Below are positions 57,951 to 64,000 of a stretch of DNA of 64,000 bases, piece by piece. The stretch's first letter is position 1. Each line of letters starts with the position of its first letter. The notes beneath the pieces are model-generated. The model was not told the origin of the DNA. It saw only the letters and a list, made by a program, of their open reading frames with translations, and made no database searches. This stretch comes from Prionace glauca. Its lineage: Eukaryota > Chordata > Chondrichthyes > Carcharhiniformes > Carcharhinidae. A program made the position numbers and the translations under genes. The DNA is taken from contig CM075734.1 in the NCBI GenBank assembly GCA_037974335.1, forward strand, positions 26,004,000 to 26,067,999. The letters run 5' to 3'.

Positions 57951-58362
57951 CCAGAGGGCATGCCAGGAGAAAAACCAGGCATACTTAAAAATGAGGTATC
58001 AACCTGGTGAAGCTATAATACAGGACTACTTACATGCCAAACAGCATAAGCAGCACGTGATGTACAGAACTAAACAATTCCACAACTAATGAATTCAGCC
58101 AAGCAATTTGAATTAAGCACTTAGATACCAAGAACCTGTTAAATTTAAATCTGATGTCTTTGACAACCTAGGACCAATCCTATTGTGGAAAATATTGATC
58201 TATCATCACAGGTATAAAAGAGGGGTCAGTGAGACAAAAAGAGAGAGCAACTGCCACAGCTCTGAACTCAAAGCCCCACCTAGATAGCAAAGGTACAAAG
58301 AGAAAAAGAAGAATCAACAGAGAGCACCCAGAATATTCTGGAAGAGACAAAACCTGGTTGCA
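57951..58362. other. upstream DNA, unassigned repeat-like
   Basis: AAAATGAGGTATCAACCTGG and CAGGACTACTTACATGCCAA look like a dispersed repeat, but I cannot name it. Confidence 0.4.
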
Positions 58363-61104
58363 AATTTTTTGATTTGATTTATTATTGTCACATGTATTAA
58401 CATACAGTGAAAAGTATTGTTCCTTGTGCACTATATAGACAGCATACCATTCAGAGAGAAGGAAATAGGAGAGTGCATAATGTAGTGTTACAGTCATAGT
58501 TAGGGTGTAAAGAAAGATCAACTTAATGCAAGGTAAGTCCATTCAAAAGTCTGACAGCAGCAGGGAAGAAGCTGTTCTTGAGTCGGTCGGTACATGACCT
58601 CGGATTTTGTATCTTTCTCCCGATGGAAGAGAAAATGACCGGGGAGTGTGAGATCCTTAATTATGCTGGCTGTTTTGCCAAGGCAGTGGGAAATGTAGAC
58701 AGAGTCAATGGATGGGAGGTTGGTTTGTGTGATGGATTGGGCTACAGTCACAATCTTTTGTAGTTCCTTGCAGTCTTGGGCAGAGCAGGAGCCAGACCAA
58801 GCTGTGATACAACCTGAAAGAATTATTTGATTCATTTGTAAAAGTTGGTGAGAGTCATAGCTGAGATGCCAAATTTCCTTAGTCTTCTGAGGAAAGTAGA
58901 GGCGTCAGTGGGCTTTCCTAGCTATACTGTTGGCATGGGGGAGGGGGGGACCAGAACAGGTTGTTGGCGATCTGGATACCTAAAAACATGAGGGTTTCGA
59001 CCCTTTCTACTTTGTCCCCGTTGATGTAGACAGGGGCATACAAAGAACAAAGAACAAAAACAGCCCGGGAAACGGGCCCTTCGGCCCAACGAGCCCGCAC
59101 CGCCATTTTAACATTACCAGTCCCCCCTCCACCCATGACCCTTATCTATTGTTTATGGCATTCCACATTGAGGGAAACTAATTTATGGACAATTTATTAC
59201 CTCCAATCAGCCTAAATAGCACATCTTTGGGGTGTGGGAGGAAACCGGAGCACCCGGAGAAAACCCATGCAAGCACGGGGAGAATGCGCAAACTCCCACA
59301 GACACTGGCCCAAATCCATGTGTCTGCACAGCAAACAGTGATAGTCACTGAGCTGTTGTGTTGCCCAGCATCTGGTCCAGTTTAAGCACACACTAACGAC
59401 TTGAAGCACCAGGCTACTCTCGAACATCCAAGAGCAGCCCCAGTATGACCCATCGCGTGTATGTGCCTCATTGGACATCAAAGTGGACCGACTTAAAACC
59501 TGTGAATTAAAAGAGAAAAACATTAGTATCATACCACATCCTTTTACATTACCAGGGACGTCCCAACGCTAATGAACCTTAATTAAAACAATCTCCTATA
59601 TCCTCCCATCTCCAACCCATTCATGTGCCTAAGTTACTCCTAAACAACTCCAGCGTGCCTGCTTCCACCACCTTACTTGGCAGAGCATTCCATATTCCCA
59701 CTACCCTCTGTGTGAAAAACCTCCCTCTAATATCCGTGTTATACCTCTCCCCCCTCACCCTAAGCCCATGGCCTCTCGTACAGAGTCTCTAACATAGGAA
59801 ATAGCTTACCTCTGTTTACTCTATCTATACCCTTCATAATCTTATATACCTCTATTAGATCACCCCTCAGTTGCCGTTTTTCTCCTTTGCGCTTCCTGAA
59901 GTTGATGACAATCTCCTTTTGTTTTGTTGACATTGTGGGAGAGATTATTGTTGCCGCACCAGTTCACCAGATTCTCTATCTCATTCCTGTACTCTGTCTC
60001 ATCATTGTTTGAAATTCGACCCACTATGGTAGTGTCGTCAGCAAACTTAAATCAGATTGGATGGGAATTTGGCCAACAGTCATAGGTGTATAAGGAATGT
60101 AATAGGGGGCTGAGAACATAGCTTTGTGGAGCAGCGGTATTGAAGATGATCGTGGAGGAGGTGTTGTTGCCTGTCCTTATTGATTGTGATCTGTGAGTTC
60201 AAAAGTTCAGGATCCAGTCATTAGAGGAAGGTGCCGAGGCCCAACCCTCGGAGTTTGGAGGTGAGTTTCATGGGAATAAAAGTGTTGATGGCTGAGCTGT
60301 AGCCAATAAGTAAGAGTCTGACATAGGTGTCCTTGTCATCTAGGTGTTCCAGGGTTGAGTGCAGGGCAGGGAGATGGCTGTGGACCTGTTGTGGCGGTAG
60401 GCAAACTGTAGGGGATCCAGGTAGTCCGGGAGGCTGGAATTGATTTGTGTCATGGCTAGCCTTTCGAGACACTTCATAATGATGGATGTCAGAGCCACAG
60501 CCAATTGTCATTAAGGCACGCTACATGGCTTTTCTTAGGTACCGAGATGATGGTCGTCTTCTTGAAGCAGATAGGAACTTCAGATTATTGTAAAGAGAGG
60601 TTGAAGATATCTGCGAATACCCGCACCAGCTGATCCGCACAAGATCTGAGTCGTTGTGCACGTACCCCATCGGAACCTTCAATGTGGGTTAAGCTTCGAG
60701 AAGGCTGCTCTGACATCTGCAAATGGTGACCCCAGATACCGGTTCATTCAGGGCTTCCAGAGTGAGGGCATGGTCTCCCTGTCCTCTTGCTCAAAACATG
60801 CATAGAATGGACTGAGCTCATCAGGGAGAGGTGCGTTGGAGCCGGCGATTTTACATGCCTTCATCTTGTAGCCTGTTATGCCTTGCAGACTTTGCCATAG
60901 CCAGCAGGGGTTGGTGTGGCTAGCCTGGGACTCTAGCTTGGTCTGGTATTGTCTTTTGGCATCTTTGATGGATCTCCTTAGATCATATCTGGCTTTCTTG
61001 TTTAGGTCAGTGTCGCCTGATTTGAACGTCTCAGATCTGGACTTCAGCAAACAGCGGATATCCCTGTTCGTCCATGGTTTCTGGTTGGGGAACACACGGA
61101 TTTG
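58363..61104 (-). mobile_element. L2-clade LINE, split by a CR1
   Basis: On the minus strand, from right to left: FPNQKPWTNRDIRCLLKSRS and LWQSLQGITGYK (61090-60880, before the RT), then [20 protein letters not shown] and KLRGLGLG (60350-60230, RT block A), RT up to about 59900, and beyond an insertion the C-terminal SGSCSAQDCKELQKIV and KDLTLPGHFLF (58780-58590). The 3' tail is GTGACAATAATAAATCAAAT at 58363-58390. All are typical of vertebrate L2 elements. Several stops and shifts; 5'-truncated. Confidence 0.9.
59038..59885 (-). mobile_element. CR1-like LINE 3' end nested in the L2
   Basis: On the minus strand: a C-terminal coding part (59885-59590, LRGDLIEVYK and NALPSKVVEAGTL-type readings), then a 3' UTR with GTTTGCGCATTCTCCCCGTG and GGTGCTCCGGTTTCCTCCCA, ending GGGCTCGTTGGGCCGAAGGG and TTGTTCTTTGTTCTTTGT. 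The same element occurs at 62868-63697. It interrupts the L2 at about 59900. Confidence 0.85.
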
Positions 61105-62079
61105 CTTCTTTGGTACAATTTAGAGAGCAACTAATTTTTTTTGTTAATGAGTGGGAATTGCATTTATTGGAACAGCATTACCATTAGAATCTTGTTTTAT
61201 TTGGTTCATTAACAGTTTAGTAAATTTATTCACCGTTAGAGTGTTGATTTTAGAGTGTCAGGGATTCATTCTACATTTAACCACAAGAAGTTGCTGAAGC
61301 AGGTCACATCGCTTCACATACTTTTTATAGATTGTGAGGCGAGGTAATTAATCCTCTTTGGGGTTTTTGCTGTTAGTTCTTGGGGGAGGGGGAGGAAATC
61401 AACCTCCATTTTATAACAGTATCTACTCCAAAAGGCACTCCAACCTAGGTGGATTCAATAATAGCCAATGTTGCAGGGTTCCAGTCTCACCTTCCGAAAT
61501 CCAATTTCCCTACATTTGCGACTGCAATAGCTTACAAGTATAATTTAAACCCTTCAGCTGCGCCAAGCAGAATACCATTGCTCCAAAGGGGTACTTTGCC
61601 ACAACGGTCCATAGCACAGCGTCACCAAGCTTTGGCTGATTTCATAGATCTACTGGACTCCTTCACTTCAACTCTGCTCTCCGCAGTCCTCTCTCTAAAT
61701 TGGAACCAGTTTCTCCAATCCTTTCTTTTAACTTATTTGGGTCCTGTTGCTCTCTGGTGCTTGTCGCTTCGCCCTGGGGCACTTTGTTGGCTGACTGACT
61801 AAACTGATGGCTCACTGAACTTGAACTAATCTGCTGAACTAGCAAAACATTCCCAAGAGGGTTCTGCCCTTGTTACAAATGTAACAAGCAGTGGAACATC
61901 CTGTATCTTAAATGTTACAATCTCAATAGTCTGCTAACTTAGCATCTGGAAATACAAGACAAAATATATGTCACAACAGAAGCTGCCAAAGCCAATCACC
62001 TTACTTTTACCTATGGTAAAGTTCATTTGCCACTTAATTGCTCTATTAGAAAGTTTTTCTTACATTTATCTAACCATGT
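61105..62079. other. upstream DNA, unassigned
   Basis: Open stretches here (for example 61449-61802 plus) match no family that I recognise. Nothing else seen. Confidence 0.5.
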
Positions 62080-62867
62080 TCCCAGGAGTAGGCTATTCAT
62101 CCCTTCAAGCCTGCTCTGCCATTTAATAAGATCATGGCTGATCTAACAGTCACTAAAGTCCACTTTCCTGCCTTATCTCTATTAGTAACCTCAAACCAGC
62201 ATCCCATCTACCACCAATCACCTCCTTGCTTACCAAGAATCTATCCATCGTTGCCTTAAAACTATTCAAAGACTCTGCTTCCAATGCCTTTTCAGGAAAA
62301 GAATTCCAAAGGCTTTTGACCCTCAGAAAAAAATGCTTCAGCTCCATTTGAAGTGGGGCCTCCTTAGATTTAAAAAAAAAATGTCTAGTTCTAGATTCTC
62401 CAATAAGAAGAAACATACTCTCCAAATCCATGCTGTCAGGACCCCTCAAGCTCTTATGTTTCAATCAAGTCACCTCTTACTCTTCTAAACTACAGCAAAT
62501 ACAAGCTTAGCCTGTCTAACCTTTCCTCAGAAAACAACCTGCCTATTTCATCACATTTATATCCTTCCTTATATAAGATGACGAATACTATGCTCCAAAT
62601 ATGATCTGAATTGTGTTCTGTATTAATGAAGCACAACCTCCCTACTTGTGTACTCAATTCCCCTCGCAATAAATAACATTCTCTTAGCTTTCCTAATTTC
62701 TTGCTATATCTGCATTCTAGCCTTTTGCAATTCATGTACTAAGGCACCTATATCCCTTTGCATCTTAGAGTTTTGCAATCTTTCACCATTTAGATAATAT
62801 GCTTCTATTTTATTCTTTGTCAAATTGGACAATTTCACATTTTTCCACATACTCCATTTGCCAGGCC
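62080..62867 (-). mobile_element. old CR1-like LINE, 3' part, minus
   Basis: The minus strand reads YYLNGERLQ...QRDIGALVHELQKA (62810-62720), then SLWNSFPEKALEAESLNSFK (62320-62250) and a 3' UTR resembling AAGATCATGGCTGATC (62128-62143). Its upstream part probably continues at 63698-64000, beyond an inserted LINE. Decayed. Confidence 0.85.
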
Positions 62868-63697
62868 TTTCTCCTTGGAAAAACGGAGATTGAGGGGGGA
62901 CATGACAGAGGTATATAAGATACTGAAGGGAATAGATAGAGTCAATAGTGAGAGACTGCTCCCTAGACTGGGTACAAATACGAGAGGTCATGATTTAAGG
63001 GTGAGGGGGGAAGAGGTATAATTTGGATGTGAGAGGAAGGTTCTTCACGCAGAGGGTCGTGGGGGTATGGAACGCGCTACTGAGTAGGGTGGTGGAGGCA
63101 GGAACGTTGGACTCGTTTAAGGTTCAATTAGACAGACACATGAGCGAAACGAGGATGGAGGGTTATAGTAGGGGCTATTAAATAAGGTCAGAGCCTCGGA
63201 AGACACCAGAAGTGCAGACTTATAAGTTAACGTTTTTGTCTTTTTATTCCGCAGGTGGAGGTCCACCTTGTTGTCAAACGAGGGGCATGCACACGGTGGG
63301 TCGTGCGTGGGCTGCTCTTGGAGGTTCCGGGAGTGGCCTAGTACTTCGTGTCGGTGTGTGTGCTTGATCCTGGACCGGTAGACGGGCGCTGCAACAGCTC
63401 GGTGACTAGCACTGCTGGTTGTGCAGATACATGGATTTGGGCCTGTGTCTGTGGGAGTTTTGCGCATTCTCCCTGTGGTTGCGTGGGTTTCCTCTGGGCG
63501 CTCCGGTTTCCTCCCACACCCCATAGATGTGCTCTTAGGCCTATTGGTTTACCAAATTGAAACTATTCTCCCCTGAATCTGGCTAAGTTAGGGGTTCCAC
63601 TCGTAGACAAGCAGGGTAGAATAGGTGTAGGATGATGCGGCGGCGCGGGCTCGTTGGGCCGAAGGGCCTGTTTCCTGTGCTGGGTTGTTCTTTGTTA
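62868..63697 (+). mobile_element. CR1-like LINE 3' end, plus, inserted in an older CR1
   Basis: LRGDMTEVYKILKGIDRVNS-type coding at 62885-62945, then VRGEEV and FFTQRVVGVWNALLSRVVEA-type coding (63000-63105) and a 3' UTR with GAGTTTTGCGCATTCTCCCT and GCGCTCCGGTTTCCTCCCAC, ending GGGCTCGTTGGGCCGAAGGG and GGTTGTTCTTTGTTAT. Same family as 59038-59885. Confidence 0.85.
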
Positions 63698-64000
63698 TAT
63701 CTTGCTAACCTGAAAAAGACTCTTTTATGCGTACTCTCTGACTCCTGTTAGACTGCCAGTCTTCTATCCACGTCACTATGTTATCCCTTTATACCATGAG
63801 CTTTCATTTTCTGCAATAAACCTTATATGGCACTTAATCAAACACCTCTGGAAATCTAAGATAGTACTTCCACTGGCTCCCTTTATCCATTGTATGTTAC
63901 TTCCTCAAAGAACTCCAATAAGTTGGTTAAACATGATATATCTTTCACACAACCATGCTGATCCTGCCTAAGTACTAGAAGTACCTTGCTAAAACTTCTT
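63698..64000 (-). mobile_element. old CR1-like LINE, RT part, minus
   Basis: GGAAATCTAAGATAGTACTT, CTCAAAGAACTCCAATAAGT and ACACAACCATGCTGATCCTG on the plus strand are, in reverse, the conserved CR1 RT stretch (QHGFVKGKSCLTNLLEFFEE and DFQ/KAF region). This is likely the upstream part of the copy at 62080-62867. It runs off the window. Confidence 0.7.

Noticed and set aside
61449-61802. 117-codon plus-strand open frame in upstream DNA
   Set aside because: No recognisable domain, no splice signals, no start context; left as unassigned.
1-64000. CRISPR array, bacterial operon, tRNA or rRNA gene
   Set aside because: No direct-repeat/spacer array, Shine-Dalgarno-linked genes or intact tRNA fold. 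The tRNA-like stretches are SINE heads, and spliced exons show nuclear eukaryotic DNA.

Overview
The window is vertebrate nuclear DNA, most likely from a cartilaginous fish (shark or ray). One host gene, matrin-3 (MATR3), runs on the minus strand across almost all of it. Twelve coding exons can be read (448 to 42167). They join in a single phase into 808 residues, from the start codon to an acidic tail. The last exons, with the second zinc finger and the stop, lie beyond position 1. A CpG-rich promoter and probable noncoding first exon sit near 56815-57300, 14.7 kb upstream of the coding start. The elasmobranch assignment is an inference from the interspersed repeats (CR1 tails, tRNA-headed SINEs, a Penelope family with outward 3' ends) and from the distance to human MATR3.

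Protein layout: a basic N-terminus; four tandem 11-residue GQNFG repeats; the conserved MATR3 N-terminal block ending in KRRR; a C2H2 finger split over two exons 17.5 kb apart; a PTB-interaction motif GILGPPP in a small exon; RRM1 (two exons); a linker exon; RRM2 (two exons); a basic Ser-Pro region that looks like a nuclear localisation signal; and an acidic tail. MATR3 is an RNA- and DNA-binding nuclear matrix protein that regulates splicing.

The introns are full of transposons. 2.3-5.1 kb: small exons plus a SINE. 5.4-9.3 kb: a broken Ty3/gypsy LTR element. 10.8-13.1 kb: two Penelope-like elements, one inside the other. 15.5-17.2 kb: a young CR1 LINE with an open reverse transcriptase. 24-41 kb: the largest intron, with a nest of two long CR1 copies (31.4-39.9 kb) holding SINEs, a 139-bp fold-back Penelope derivative, and a TIR DNA transposon that itself contains a CR1 tail. 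42.3-57.0 kb: intron 1, with SINEs and several CR1 fragments. 57.4-64.0 kb: upstream DNA with a Penelope fragment, an L2-clade LINE split by a CR1, and an old CR1 split by another LINE.

No second host gene, tRNA, rRNA, CRISPR array or bacterial-type system was found. The less ordinary observations are the GQNFG repeat in MATR3, the repeated outward-facing architecture of the Penelope family with clear target-site duplications, and the sequence core shared by a LINE 3' end and the tRNA SINEs.
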